Positions 23,678-33,100 of a DNA stretch of 40,160 nt are shown here, one piece after another. The stretch is from Candidatus Nanopelagicales bacterium. Lineage in GTDB: Bacteria; Actinomycetota; Actinomycetes; S36-B12; CAIYMF01. The stretch lies in assembly GCA_017882705.1 (NCBI GenBank), contig JADGOZ010000087.1, forward strand, positions 1 to 40,160. Direction: 5' to 3'. The notes below the pieces were generated by a model. That model made no database searches. It was not told the DNA's origin and was given only the letters and a program-made list of their open reading frames with translations. Made by a program: the position numbers and the translations under genes. How positions within the stretch are numbered: the stretch's first letter is position 1; each line of letters begins with the position of its first letter.

Positions 23678-24295
23678 TCAGCCGGTCCGGCTCGCGATGC
23701 ATTGCTGGATGCCCTGGTCGCCCTGGATCCCGACCTGGACCCGGTCGATCCCGCCCGGCGGGACCGGGACGGTCACGGTGGCGCCCGCCTTCCCGACGCC
23801 GATCGAGACCGATGCGTGGGAGGTGTTGGGCCGTTCGGGGTGCTTCTCGTCCAGGACCACGACCGAGACCTGCTTGGGTCCGCTCACCACGACGTCGGCC
23901 ACGACGGAGCCGTTCGGACCGGATCTCCACGTGGCAGCCGACGGCGCGCAGTCGGGTATCCCGCCGGCCGACGTCCGCCTCGTCGCGACGTAGGTGGCCC
24001 CGGTCTGGAGCGACCGCGCCGGAGGTGCCGCGCCTGCCACGGTCGGAGCAGCCGGCAACGTGGCGCCGGGTCCCGACCGGGTCGACCAGAAGCCGACAGC
24101 GACCAGCAGGAGGACCAGTGCGGCCGCGCCGCCCGCGACGATACGGCGACGACGAGGCTGCTCCCCCGACCGCCGGGAGGCGACCGGGCCGGGGTCGACG
24201 TGCCGGCCGGACACCCCTGACGGGGTGAGCTCGCCGACCTCGAGATGACGTGGCTCCACGGCAGGTCCAGGTTCCCGGACGGATCCGTCGGACAT
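23678..24295 (-). CDS. Single-pass membrane protein of unknown function
   Basis: 205 residues from ATG 24295 ([10 protein letters not shown]); the longer open frame upstream overlaps the DUF1508-like gene and is not used. Residues 1-50 are hydrophilic and cytoplasmic, ending in QPRRRRI, followed by one membrane helix ([18 protein letters not shown]). The extracellular part of about 135 residues has an Ala/Pro linker, then beta-rich sequence with [40 protein letters not shown] and [10 protein letters not shown]. Two cysteines (IPDCAPS and QQCIAS) may pair. The sequence gives no family match that I recognise. It lies between the DUF1508-like gene and the pstB promoter. Confidence 0.72.
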   Translation of the reverse strand: MSDGSVREPGPAVEPRHLEVGELTPSGVSGRHVDPGPVASRRSGEQPRRRRIVAGGAAALVLLLVAVGFWSTRSGPGATLPAAPTVAGAAPPARSLQTGATYVATRRTSAGGIPDCAPSAATWRSGPNGSVVADVVVSGPKQVSVVVLDEKHPERPNTSHASVSIGVGKAGATVTVPVPPGGIDRVQVGIQGDQGIQQCIASRTG

Positions 24296-24344
24296 GGCGG
24301 CTCGCTTTCGGTACAGGGCGGCGGGCTGATGAGCCGGGGGCGCG

Positions 24345-24767
24345 CTAGGGCGTCGCGGGCTGCTCGACCGGGTCCGGGATGGCTCGCTGCCAGGGGAACG
24401 CGACAGGGACATGCGCGTCGGAGGCGGGCGCCCCAGGGGCCTCGGCCCGGAACTGCTCCAGGTTGTGTCGGCACTCGCGCTCGTAGCGGAAGCCGCGACC
24501 GGAGTTGGCGACGAGGACCCCGTCCTCCTCGAGGTGCCAGGCCCACGACGTCGTGCCCCGGTGGTGGAGGATGTGCGCCTCGCCGTCGGGAGCCAGCTCG
24601 CGGACCCGGCCGACCGCGTGGAGCGCAGCCTCGGCATCGGGGTACGACACGGCCGAGCGTCCGAGCTCGCGGTTGTTGGAGCCGAGCAGGCGCCACCCGA
24701 CGCCACCGTCGCCCACGGCTCCCACCAGACGTGCCCCGGGCACGAGCTGGAACCGCGGCTGAGCCAC
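24345..24767 (-). CDS. DUF1508 (YegP-like) protein
   Basis: 140 residues from GTG 24767, set by a strong GGGGAGG ribosome-binding site six bases upstream (24774-24780 on the plus strand). The upstream GTG at 24857 lies inside the PHO-box region and adds unrelated sequence. The protein has two DUF1508-like halves: WRLLGSNNRELGRSAVSYPD with DAEAALHAVGRV, and WAWHLEEDGVLVANSGRGF with YERECRHNLEQFRAEAP. This resembles the YegP duplicated beta-alpha fold (Trp, NxxxL, then F/Y and a helix). It has no signal peptide. Such proteins are small and of unknown function. A split PHO box lies about 90 bases upstream. The membrane protein gene at 24295 follows after 49 bases. Confidence 0.75.
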   Translation of the reverse strand: MAQPRFQLVPGARLVGAVGDGGVGWRLLGSNNRELGRSAVSYPDAEAALHAVGRVRELAPDGEAHILHHRGTTSWAWHLEEDGVLVANSGRGFRYERECRHNLEQFRAEAPGAPASDAHVPVAFPWQRAIPDPVEQPATP

Positions 24768-24856
24768 CGGCCACCTCCCCGAGGGACGCTGCGCGACCTG
24801 GTGACGCGCGACAGGCGTCAGGCTGCCGCCCCCGAGGTGCCGTGTCCCGTCCGTCA

Positions 24857-24885
24857 CATGAACGAATGGCTGCTGATTCGTGAAC
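24857..24885 (-). promoter_or_regulatory. Candidate split PHO box in the divergent DUF1508/DUF1800 promoter region
   Basis: On the minus strand GTTCACG and GTTCATG stand exactly 22 bases (two 11-base turns) apart, with a poor middle repeat. The elements lie 90-118 bases upstream of the GTG at 24767 and face that gene. The plus-strand DUF1800 gene starts at 25050, 165 bases away. The helical phasing fits PhoP, but a missing middle unit makes this the weakest of the six sites. Confidence 0.45.
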
Positions 24886-25049
24886 GGTCGCCGGAGAGGT
24901 CCTCCCGCGTCGTCGGGGCACGGGCGCGTGGGACCGTCACGCTCCGCGATGCCCCTGAACGGCTCAACCAGCGAGCTCCGTTCCGGGACGAAGACCAGCC
25001 TACGAGCGACCCGGGAGCTGGCCCGGCCGCGCGGGGCTGCGAGGGGTCC

Positions 25050-26915
25050 ATGGCTCTGGAGAGCGCGCACATGTCACGACGCACGCTGCTCGGGGGTGGA
25101 GCGGCCGTCGCCACCGTGTCCGCGCTCGGGGTCGGGGTCGCCGCGGCACCCGCGGCCGAGGCCGCGACCGTGGCGGTCATCAGGAAGGTCACGATGCTCA
25201 AGGTCGTGGCCTTCCGCTACAACGCCGCCACGCACGTCACCACCGTCACCAAGGCGACGAAGACCACAGTCATCGCGCGCTTCTACGGCGCGAAGATCTA
25301 CCTCAAGAACGCGAAGGGCGCGTGGATCCAGGTCCCCTACGTCTGGTCGCCGGCGAAGAAGGCGATCGTCTTCTCGCGCTACCTGCAGCTGCAGCTCGCG
25401 GCGGCCGCGGCGGCCGCCGCCGCGGCGGCGAACCCGACCTCGGGCATCAGGGTCATCCCGCCTGCCACGTTCGCGTCGACGACGGCCTACCGCAGCACCG
25501 ACTGGGCGCGCCACCTGCTCAACCGCGCAGGCTACGGGCCGACGCCCGCCGACCTCGCCGCCGTCAAGGCGGCCGGCTACGCCGGGTGGCTCGAGCACCA
25601 GCTCAACGCCGCCACCGTCGTCGACACCGAGTGCGCCGCCATCCTCGCGCGGCTCCCGGACCAGTCCCTCCCGATCTGGCGTGTGCGGCACGGCATCGAG
25701 AACGGCACCATCAGCGGCTGGGAGCAGTTCCAGGCGGTGCTCAGCGACTACACCGCCCGCGCGTTGTGGTCCAAGCGCCAGCTCCTCACCGTGATGGAGG
25801 ACTTCTGGGGCAACCACTTCAACGTCACCATCTACGCCGACGGCACGGCCGAGTCGCGTGCGCACTACTCCCACACGATCAGGACCCACGCCTTCGGCAA
25901 GTTCACGGACCTCCTCACCGCGGTGACCAAGCACCCGTCGATGCTGACCTACCTCAACAACCGGGACTCGACGGCGGAGCACCCGAACGAGAACCAGGGC
26001 CGCGAGCTCCTCGAGCTGCACACCGTCGGCGTGGACGCGGGCTACGGCGAGGCCGGCGTGCTCAGCTCGGCGCGGCTGCTCACCGGGATCGGGGTCGACT
26101 CCGACTCGGGCGAGTTCGCCTACCAGCCGTGGAACCACTGGACCGGCGCCGTCAACGTGCTCGGCTTCTCGCACGCCAACGCCAGCGACACCGGCGGCGA
26201 GTCCGTGGTCAACGCCTACCTGTACTACCTCGCCCACCACCCGGCCACCGCGCACCGCCTCGCGACGAAGCTCGCGGTGCGCTTCGTCTCGGACACGCCT
26301 TCGGCGTCGCTCGTGACGATGCTCGCCAACGTGTACCTCAAGAGCGACACGGCGATCGCACCGGTACTGCGCGCGCTGTTCTCCTCGAACGAGTTCGCCC
26401 ACTCCATCGGCGCCAAGGTCGCGCGACCGTTCGAGAGCGTCATCTCGATCGCGCGGCTCATGCAGATCACGCCGGTGAGCACGACCCTCGACTCCACCGC
26501 ATCCCTGGTGTGGATCGCCGAACGAGCCGGGCACAACCCGTTCGGGCAGCCCTTCCCCACCGGTCAGCCCGACACCGCCGACGCCTGGGAGTCCACGGCG
26601 TCGACGCTCGAACGGTGGAACAACGTCCTGCGCGTCGTCGCCGGCTGGGACCCCAGCAGCAACGACGTGATCCGGCCACCGCTCTACAACGTCGTGATCG
26701 GGGCGACGCTGCCCGCGACGCACGGTGAGCTCGTCGACCACGTGGCGACGAACCTGTTCGGCCGCACCGTGTCGGACGCGCACAAGACCGCGGTGCTCGC
26801 CTTCCTGGGAGCATCCGCCACCCAGCCCGTCACCTCGGGCTCGGCCGCCGTCAACTGGGTCCTGCCGTCGTTCGTGACGGTCCTCCTGGACTCGCCCTAC
26901 CAGTCCCTACGGTGA
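25050..26915 (+). CDS. DUF1800 protein, Tat-exported, with N-terminal extra domain
   Basis: 621 residues from ATG 25050 (GAGGGG upstream); ATG 25071 (GGAGAG upstream) is a close alternative and would remove 7 residues. Twin-arginine signal SRRTLLGGGAAVATVSALGV, cleavage near AEAAT. Residues about 41-112 form a small Lys/Thr-rich segment (VTKATKTTVIARFYGAKIYL, VWSPAKKAIVFSRYLQ), then eleven consecutive alanines (117-127). The DUF1800 domain covers about 145-620: ARHLLNRAGYGPTPADLAAV, WLEHQLN, WGNHFNV, MLTYLNNRDSTAEHPNENQG, RELLELHTVGVDAGYGE and RFVSD. DUF1800 genes usually sit beside DUF1501 genes, as here, seven bases downstream. The function of the pair is unknown; surface or secreted roles are inferred. 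Confidence 0.87.
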   Translation: MALESAHMSRRTLLGGGAAVATVSALGVGVAAAPAAEAATVAVIRKVTMLKVVAFRYNAATHVTTVTKATKTTVIARFYGAKIYLKNAKGAWIQVPYVWSPAKKAIVFSRYLQLQLAAAAAAAAAAANPTSGIRVIPPATFASTTAYRSTDWARHLLNRAGYGPTPADLAAVKAAGYAGWLEHQLNAATVVDTECAAILARLPDQSLPIWRVRHGIENGTISGWEQFQAVLSDYTARALWSKRQLLTVMEDFWGNHFNVTIYADGTAESRAHYSHTIRTHAFGKFTDLLTAVTKHPSMLTYLNNRDSTAEHPNENQGRELLELHTVGVDAGYGEAGVLSSARLLTGIGVDSDSGEFAYQPWNHWTGAVNVLGFSHANASDTGGESVVNAYLYYLAHHPATAHRLATKLAVRFVSDTPSASLVTMLANVYLKSDTAIAPVLRALFSSNEFAHSIGAKVARPFESVISIARLMQITPVSTTLDSTASLVWIAERAGHNPFGQPFPTGQPDTADAWESTASTLERWNNVLRVVAGWDPSSNDVIRPPLYNVVIGATLPATHGELVDHVATNLFGRTVSDAHKTAVLAFLGASATQPVTSGSAAVNWVLPSFVTVLLDSPYQSLR

Positions 26916-26922
26916 GGCCGCG

Positions 26923-28209
26923 ATGACGCAGACGCTCAACCCCGACCGCACCTGCTGCGAGGAGGGCACGCGCGCGTCCGCCTTCACCCGGCGTTCGCTG
27001 CTCAAGGCCGTCGGCCTGGGCACGGTGGCCATCGCCGCCGGTCCCATGGTCGGCATGCGCGCCGCGTTCGCCGCCGACCCGGGCTGGACGGGCGACACGC
27101 TCGTCGTGCTCTCGCTGCGGGGAGGTTTCGACGGCCTGTCCGCGATCGCCCCGATCGGCGACCCGGCGTACGCGACGTGGCGCCCAGGGATCGCCGTACC
27201 CGCTGCCTCCGCGTTCCAGCTGGACTCGATGTTCGGCATGCACCCCGGACTGTCGGCGCTGCAACCGCTGTGGAACGCGAACAAGCTCGCGTTCGTGCAC
27301 GCGGCGGGCATGAGCGCGCCGAACCGCTCGCACTTCAGCGCGATGGACGAGATGGAACGAGCGGCGCCGGGCACGAGCGCGCGCACGGGGTGGCTCGACC
27401 GGGCCGTGGGCCTGCACGCGGCCGGTGGCCCGTTCGGTGCGGTGCAGATGGGGTCCTCGTCGATCCCCGAGTCGCTCGTCGGCCCCGTGCCCGTGCTCGG
27501 CATGGACACGATCGGGAGCTTCAACCTGGCCGGTGCGGGCAACGCGTCGCAGCGCACGACCTGGACGAACGCGCTCGACGCGCTGCACAGCGACGCGCCT
27601 CCCGGCCTGCAGGACTCCGCGTCGACGACGCTCGCCGCGCTCGGTACCGCGGCGACGCTCGCGGCGACGCCGTACGTGCCGTCCGGCGGCGCGACCTATG
27701 CGAACAACGACATCGCCGACGCGCTGAAGAACGCCGCGCAGCTGATCAAGGCAGCTGTCGGCCTGCGCGTGCTGACGATCGACCTCGGCAACTGGGACAT
27801 GCACGCGGGGCTCGGCACCGTGAACAACGGCTGGATGCACGACAAGCTGGTCGAGCTCGGGGGTGCTCTCGCCGCGTTCGCGACGGACCTCGGGTCGTTC
27901 CTCGACACGACCACGCTGGTGACGATCAGCGAGTTCGGTCGCCGCGTGGAGGAGAACCAGTCCGGCGGCGTCGACCACGGCTGGGGCAACGCGATGCTTG
28001 TCCTCGGCGGCCACGTCGTGAGCAGCGTGCACGGCACCTGGCCGGGTCTCGCCAAGGCCAACCTGACCGACGGCGACCTCACCGTGACGACCGACTACCG
28101 CGCGGTTCTCGCCGACATCCTGGTCAACCGCACCGGCGCCACCACCAGCCAGGTCAAGGAGATCTTCCCGACCTACGACGGCACCACGATCGGCATCACC
28201 GCCCCGTAG
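26923..28209 (+). CDS. DUF1501 protein (alkaline phosphatase-superfamily-like), Tat-exported
   Basis: 428 residues from ATG 26923, seven bases after the DUF1800 stop, with GGTGAGG upstream. The Tat signal FTRRSLLKAVGLGTVAIAAG ends near AFAA. Conserved DUF1501 features: LVVLSLRGGFDGLSAIAP, YATWRPGIAVP, SMFGMHPGLSALQPLWN, HAAGMSAPNRSHFSAMDEME, LDRAVG, VGLRVLTIDLGNWDMHAGLG, TTLVTISEFGRRVEENQSGG and VDHGWGNAMLVLGGHV. These lie at the metal-site positions of the alkaline phosphatase-like fold (Asp-x-His and His-Gly), so a phosphatase or sulfatase-like hydrolase is possible. That would suit a phosphate-scavenging neighbourhood, but catalysis is unproven for the family. It forms an operon with the DUF1800 gene. 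N-terminal CC (11-12) is unusual. Confidence 0.88.
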   Translation: MTQTLNPDRTCCEEGTRASAFTRRSLLKAVGLGTVAIAAGPMVGMRAAFAADPGWTGDTLVVLSLRGGFDGLSAIAPIGDPAYATWRPGIAVPAASAFQLDSMFGMHPGLSALQPLWNANKLAFVHAAGMSAPNRSHFSAMDEMERAAPGTSARTGWLDRAVGLHAAGGPFGAVQMGSSSIPESLVGPVPVLGMDTIGSFNLAGAGNASQRTTWTNALDALHSDAPPGLQDSASTTLAALGTAATLAATPYVPSGGATYANNDIADALKNAAQLIKAAVGLRVLTIDLGNWDMHAGLGTVNNGWMHDKLVELGGALAAFATDLGSFLDTTTLVTISEFGRRVEENQSGGVDHGWGNAMLVLGGHVVSSVHGTWPGLAKANLTDGDLTVTTDYRAVLADILVNRTGATTSQVKEIFPTYDGTTIGITAP

Positions 28210-28230
28210 CCCGAACCCCGCCTCGGGCTA
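28207..28230. terminator. Hairpin spanning two convergent stop codons
   Basis: TAGCCCGA (28207-28214) pairs with TCGGGCTA (28223-28230) around an eight-base loop. The left arm begins with the DUF1501 stop codon and the right arm ends with the stop codon of the convergent TraR/DksA gene, so one short hairpin serves both ends. Confidence 0.7.
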
Positions 28231-28572
28231 GGGAGTGGCGCAGGCGACGCAGCGGACCGCCCACGGGTGCACCTCGAGCCGACCCTCGGGGATCTCGCCG
28301 CCGCACACGTCGCAGGTGCCGTACGTCGCCTCCTCGAGCTTCTCGAGGGCGCGGTTCACCTCGGCGAGCTGCTCGAGCATCTGCTCGTGCGCGGCCACCT
28401 GGGTGAGCCGCTCGACCGCGATGCTCGTCCCCTCGCCGACCCGCTTCCCGAACGAGATTCCGCCGGAGTCCGTGGGTGCGGCACTGATCCCGGCCATCCG
28501 CGCGAGCAGGTCCGACCGCTTCGCCTCGAGCACGCCGCGGACCTCGTCGCCCCGGTCCTGACCGCCGCTCAT
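28228..28572 (-). CDS. TraR/DksA-family zinc-finger protein
   Basis: 114 residues from ATG 28572, overlapping the ABC ATPase stop by four bases (ATGA). The N-terminal 80 residues are helical and coiled-coil-like (VRGVLEAKRSDLLARMAG, HEQMLEQLAEVNRALEKLEE). The C-terminus carries the TraR/DksA C4 zinc finger, YGTCDVCGGEIPEGRLEV then VRCVACATP, spaced CxxC-x17-CxxC. This family binds the secondary channel of RNA polymerase or acts as small regulators. The acidic DxxDA tip of true DksA is not seen. Translational coupling to an ABC exporter operon is unusual and may mean a regulatory role for that operon, but this is inference. Confidence 0.88.
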   Translation of the reverse strand: MSGGQDRGDEVRGVLEAKRSDLLARMAGISAAPTDSGGISFGKRVGEGTSIAVERLTQVAAHEQMLEQLAEVNRALEKLEEATYGTCDVCGGEIPEGRLEVHPWAVRCVACATP

Positions 28573-29243
28573 ACGAACGGCGACGCGACGACGCGCCCGT
28601 CGACGAGGTGCAGCTGCTCGTCGCACAGCGCGGCCACCTCGGGGTCGTGCGTGGCCAGGACCACGGCCGCACCGGAGTTCGCCTCTGCCCGCAGTGCGTG
28701 CAGCACGAGCGCGGCGGTGTCGGCGTCGAGCTCGGCGGTCGGCTCGTCGGCGACGAGAAGCGCCGGCGACACGGCGAGGGCACGCGCGACCGCGACGCGC
28801 TGGCGCTGGCCGCCGGACAGCTCCTCGGCCAGCCGGTCCGGGATGTCGGGGAGGCCCGCGCGGGCCAGCGCGATCTCCGCCAGCTCGCGGACCTCGTCAC
28901 GGTCGAGGCCGCGCAGCTGCAACGGGAGCTCGACGTTCTCGGCGGCGGTGAGCACCGGCAGCAGGCCGTAGCTCTGGAACACGACGCCCGAGAGCGCAGC
29001 GCGGTCAGCAGGATCTGCCGGGTCGATCGTTCCTGCATCGGCAGCGACGAGGCCGGCCAGCACGGCGAGGAGCGTCGACTTGCCCGAGCCCGACGGGCCG
29101 GTCACCGCGAGGATGCGACGCGGCACGACGTCGACGTCGACCTCGTCGACGATCCGCCGCCCTCCGCGCACCACGACGATCCCGCGGCCGGACACCGCGA
29201 GCCCGTCGCGCAGCGGCGGCACACCGAACGTCCGCTCGCTCAT
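28569..29243 (-). CDS. ABC transporter ATPase (LolD/MacB-like)
   Basis: 224 residues from ATG 29243, overlapping the previous stop by four bases. Walker A GPSGSGKST, Q-loop VVFQSYGLLPVLTAAENVEL, signature LSGGQRQRVAVARALA, Walker B ALLVADEPTAELD and switch His in LATHDPEVAAL. The sequence pattern (LLPVLTAAENVELPLQLRGL) is typical of the LolD/MacB/FtsE-type ATPases that work with FtsX-type permeases. It is the second ATPase of the operon, and together with the 29240-30103 protein it may form a heterodimer on the single large permease. No substrate can be read. The TraR/DksA gene overlaps its end. Confidence 0.9.
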   Translation of the reverse strand: MSERTFGVPPLRDGLAVSGRGIVVVRGGRRIVDEVDVDVVPRRILAVTGPSGSGKSTLLAVLAGLVAADAGTIDPADPADRAALSGVVFQSYGLLPVLTAAENVELPLQLRGLDRDEVRELAEIALARAGLPDIPDRLAEELSGGQRQRVAVARALAVSPALLVADEPTAELDADTAALVLHALRAEANSGAAVVLATHDPEVAALCDEQLHLVDGRVVASPFV

Positions 29244-30103
29244 CGCGGCCTCCTGCGGATGCGGAGGTCCTCGCCGTCGCGCTCGACGACGACCTGGGTG
29301 CCGGGCGGCCACTCGACGACGAGCTCGTCGGGGAGGTGCACGCCGCCGTCCTTGCCGACCACGGCGAACGACTCGCCGCGGTGCGCCTCCTGGCCCACGC
29401 GGCCGTAGCGCATCGTCACCGTGCGCCCGAGGCGCGCGCCGACCTCGGGGTCGTGCGTCACGATGACGACCGTCGTCCCGAAGCGCTCGTTCACGACATC
29501 GAGCAGGTCGAGCACGGAGTCGCGGCCCTCGTGGTCGAGCTGCGACGTCGGCTCGTCGGCGAGCAGGAGGCCCGGGCCGTTCGCCACCGCGACGGCGAGC
29601 GCCACGCGCTGCTGCTCACCGCCGGACAGCTGCGGCACCGGGCTGTCGGCGACATCCCCGAGACCGAGCGCCTCCAACAGCTCCAGCGGTCGCATGAGCT
29701 CGTTGCGGCGGGATCGAGGGAGCGAGCGATGGGCGAAGCGCACGTTGTCGACCGGCGTCGCGTACTGCAGGAGGTTGCGCGCGGCGCCCTGCAGCACGAG
29801 GCCGACGCGCTGCGAGCGCAGGCGCAGCAGCGCGCGCTCGTTCAGGCCGCCGATCTCCTCGTCACCGACCCAGACGCGACCGGCCGACGGCGGGATCAGC
29901 CCGCCGAGCATCGCGAGCAGCGTCGACTTCCCCGAGCCGGACGGCCCCAGGAGCGCGACCCGCTCCCCCGGGCCGACGACGAGGTCCACCCCGCGTACGG
30001 CGACCACGTCGAGGTCTCCCGTGCGGTAGATGTGCACGAGCTCCTCGCAGCGCACGCCGACGCCGCCGTCCCCGGCCGTGGGATAGGTCTGCACCGCGCT
30101 CAT
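29240..30103 (-). CDS. ABC transporter ATPase with AbrB-like C-terminal tail
   Basis: 287 residues from ATG 30103, overlapping the permease stop by four bases. The ABC domain covers about 17-235: Walker A GPSGSGKST, Q-loop LVLQGAARNLLQYATPVDNV, signature LSGGEQQRVALAVAVA, Walker B LLLADEPTSQLD, His switch VTHDPEVGARL. The Q-loop region GAARNLLQY is a known variation of LolD-like ATPases in actinobacteria. Residues about 243-287 are extra: FAVVGKDGGVHLPDELV then PPGTQVVVERDGEDLRIRRR, which resembles an AbrB/MazE swapped-hairpin (G+hLPxElxxxhGxxVxVexDGxxhxh). It is the first of two ATPases for the large FtsX-type permease. Confidence 0.88.
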   Translation of the reverse strand: MSAVQTYPTAGDGGVGVRCEELVHIYRTGDLDVVAVRGVDLVVGPGERVALLGPSGSGKSTLLAMLGGLIPPSAGRVWVGDEEIGGLNERALLRLRSQRVGLVLQGAARNLLQYATPVDNVRFAHRSLPRSRRNELMRPLELLEALGLGDVADSPVPQLSGGEQQRVALAVAVANGPGLLLADEPTSQLDHEGRDSVLDLLDVVNERFGTTVVIVTHDPEVGARLGRTVTMRYGRVGQEAHRGESFAVVGKDGGVHLPDELVVEWPPGTQVVVERDGEDLRIRRRPR

Positions 30104-33100
30104 TCCTGCACCTGCCTCAACAGCTCGGGCAGCGCGCGACGCACGGTGCGCCGCGCCCCGACGTCGGCCACGACGACGAGAAGGACGAGCACGGCCACGA
30201 CGAGCGCGACGACCGGGGCCAGCGCCGGGCCGTACCAGAGCGGTGGGCCGCCGCTCGACGCCGCCTCGAGCAGCGACGGCAGCGCGAACCCTGCCGCCGC
30301 GAGACCCGCAGCCGCACCGAGAGCGACCCCGGTGACCGCGAGCGTGATCTGCTCGCGGCGCGCGGAGCGGATGAGGACGGCGCGCGGAGCGCCGATCGCG
30401 CGCAGCGCCGCCAGCTCGTACGCGCGCCGGCGGATCACGACGTAGGCGTTGGCCAGCAGCGTGCCGGCGCCGAGCACCAGCGCGACGAGAGCCGCGAGCA
30501 GGAACAGCCGCAGCGACAGAGCACCGCCACCGCGGTCGAGCTCGGCCTCGCGTGCGGAGATCGACTCGACCGAGATCACGTCGAGCCCCTGCTTCACCAA
30601 CGCGTCGCGGATCCCCGGCGACGCGCTCGGCGCGAGCCACACCTGGTAGTCGAGCGGGTTCGGCTGGGTGCCCATCGCGGCGATGGTGAACGGGAGGTCG
30701 GCCATCGTGCCCTGGCTCAGCAGGCGAGGCAGCACACCGCTGCCCTGCTGCAGCGCGGAGGTGAACCGGCCGTCCATGCCGGCCACGACCGGGAAGTCGG
30801 TCGAGCGGCTCGGGTCGGTGGCGAGCTGGGTGCCCTCGACGACAGGGAGCGACACGGGGTGGTCGGCAACCTCGATGGCGCCGTCCTCGAGCATGGGAAG
30901 GACGATCTTCACGTCGAGCCGGCCGGCCTTGGCCGAGGTCACGGTGGCCCCGGAGAGGATCGGGACGCTCACCGCCGTGGCGCCGGCGCGCCAGCCGTTC
31001 TCCCCCTGCGCCGCGAGGTCGACCGGACCCGCGGCGTCCTTCACGTCGCTCAGCGCGAGGGTGCCGCTGACGGCGAACGAGGGGAGCTCCACGGGGTGGA
31101 GGAACATGAACGCGGTCAGGGTGCAGGGGTGGTCGACGCAGGCCGGGAGGTCGGCGGCGTACGTCGCGACGCCCGGGATCAACCGGCCCATGGTCACCTC
31201 GACCGGGATGCCGCTCGACGCGCGCACAGCGACACGGAGCAGCAGGGGCGCGGTGCCGTCCACCCGGAGGTAGTCGCCCGTGAGGGAGAGACGGCCGTGG
31301 ACGAGGAAGGGCGTGGCCGGCTGAGCCGGGTGGAGGAGCGGGCCGATGTCGGCCGACGACGAGCCCACCCAGGTGGGGTCCCAGGAGCTGACCGCGGCGA
31401 GCCGCTGCGCGTCGACGGCGAGCAGGCCGCCCGCACCGTTGTCGACGCCCGTCGCAGCCAACGCCTGCGTGCCGGACGGGTCGACCGCTGCGACCGCCGT
31501 CAGCAGCGCACCCGGCGACCCCGCGTGCACGTGCAGGACCTGCGCGGCACCGATCTCAGCGCGGGCGAGGTCGGCGCGGTTGGCCGCGGCGACGGTCCAG
31601 CCGTCGACGGCGAAGACCGCGAGACCGACGGCGAGCGAGAGCAGCACGACGATGCGCAGCCCGCTGGGGCGTCGCGCGATGTTGCGCGACGCGAGGAACG
31701 ACGCGACCTCGGGCGAGCGCCGCGTGCGGGTGACCTCGATGCGCGCCAGGAACGGCAGGGCACGAACCGCGAGAAGTCCTGCGGCCAGAGCGATCAGGCC
31801 CGGCGCGACGAGGGCCAGGGCGTCGGAACCGCCCTTGGTGAGCTCGTAGATGCCGGCGGCGGCGAGTGCCACGGCAGCGGCGTCGATCGCCGACGAGCGC
31901 ACGAGCCTCGCGCGGCGCCCGCCGGTACGCCGCAGCTGCTCGAGCACGGGCGCGGTGAGGATGCCTCGCGCGGCGAGGGCCGCGGCCGCGGCCCCGCCGA
32001 GGAAGCAGACCGCGAGGGCGACCAGGACGGTGCTCGTGAGGGCGACGGACGTACCGGGGCCGAGGTACCTGCTGGTGAGGAAGACGTCGGCGCCGTAGGC
32101 GAGGGCCAGGCCGAGCGGCAGCGCGACGGTGAGCAGGATGAGCGGCTCGGCGAGGCCGAAGGCGAGGGTCGAGCGCGGGGTCATGCCGCGCAGCTTCGCG
32201 AGCGCGATCTCGCCGGACCGCTCGTCGCCGGTCGCCGCGATGATGAGGAAGAGCACGAACCACGCCAGGAGCACGAGCTGCGCGGTGACCGCGAACGACG
32301 CGGAGCGCACGGCGTCGAGCTGCGGCTGCAGGTCGTCGAGGTACTGCGGCAGGCTGCTGATCGACAGCGCCCGGATCCCGCCGGTGTCGGCCTTGGTCGA
32401 GTCGGTCGCGGACTCCACCGCGGAGCGCAGCGCAGGAAGGTCGCCGAGGTGGACGCGGTCGGCCTCGATGGCGCGGAAGCTGACAGCCGCGACGTCGCCG
32501 TTGCTGCGCTCCATCGTGGCCTGGTCGACCACGATCTCGTCGAGCCGGTCCGGCGCGTTCGGCGACCGACCGAACTCGAGCTGCGCGGGACGGTCGAGAC
32601 CCCAGACCGATGCCTTCGCGGTGGCGGCGTCGTAGGTCCCGACGACCGTGACGGTGTCGAGGACCGGATCGCTCGTGATGCCGAGCCGGATCCGCGTGCC
32701 GATGGGGAGCTTCGCGTCGGTGGCCAGGCGGGCGGAGAGCATCGCCTGGCCCAGGCTCGACGGGCACGTGCCCGTCACGACCGCGACGCCGTCGCACTGG
32801 CCGCGGTGCCAACCGACCTGTGCGATGCCGAGCAGCTCCTCGCCGACGCGCGGCGAGCCGTCCTTCACCGTGAGCGCCAGCGTGCTGGCGGCGTACCACG
32901 GGTCCAGGGCCGGGTTGTTCGACAGACCCTCCACGGCGTCGGCCACCTGCGTCGGGGAGTACTGCGTCTGGCCGGCCACGTTGCCGCGGCTCTGGACGCC
33001 GGTGGTGACCGGAGGTGCTTGCGCGAGGCCGTCGCGGACGAGGGAGTCCTCGGCGGACGTGGCGTAGAGCGGCCCGAGCGCCGCGCCGGCTGTGGCGACG

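Noticed and set aside
24768..24857. Extended start at GTG 24857 for the DUF1508-like gene
   Set aside because: It lies inside the candidate PHO box and has no ribosome-binding site, while GTG 24767 has GGGGAGG at the right distance.
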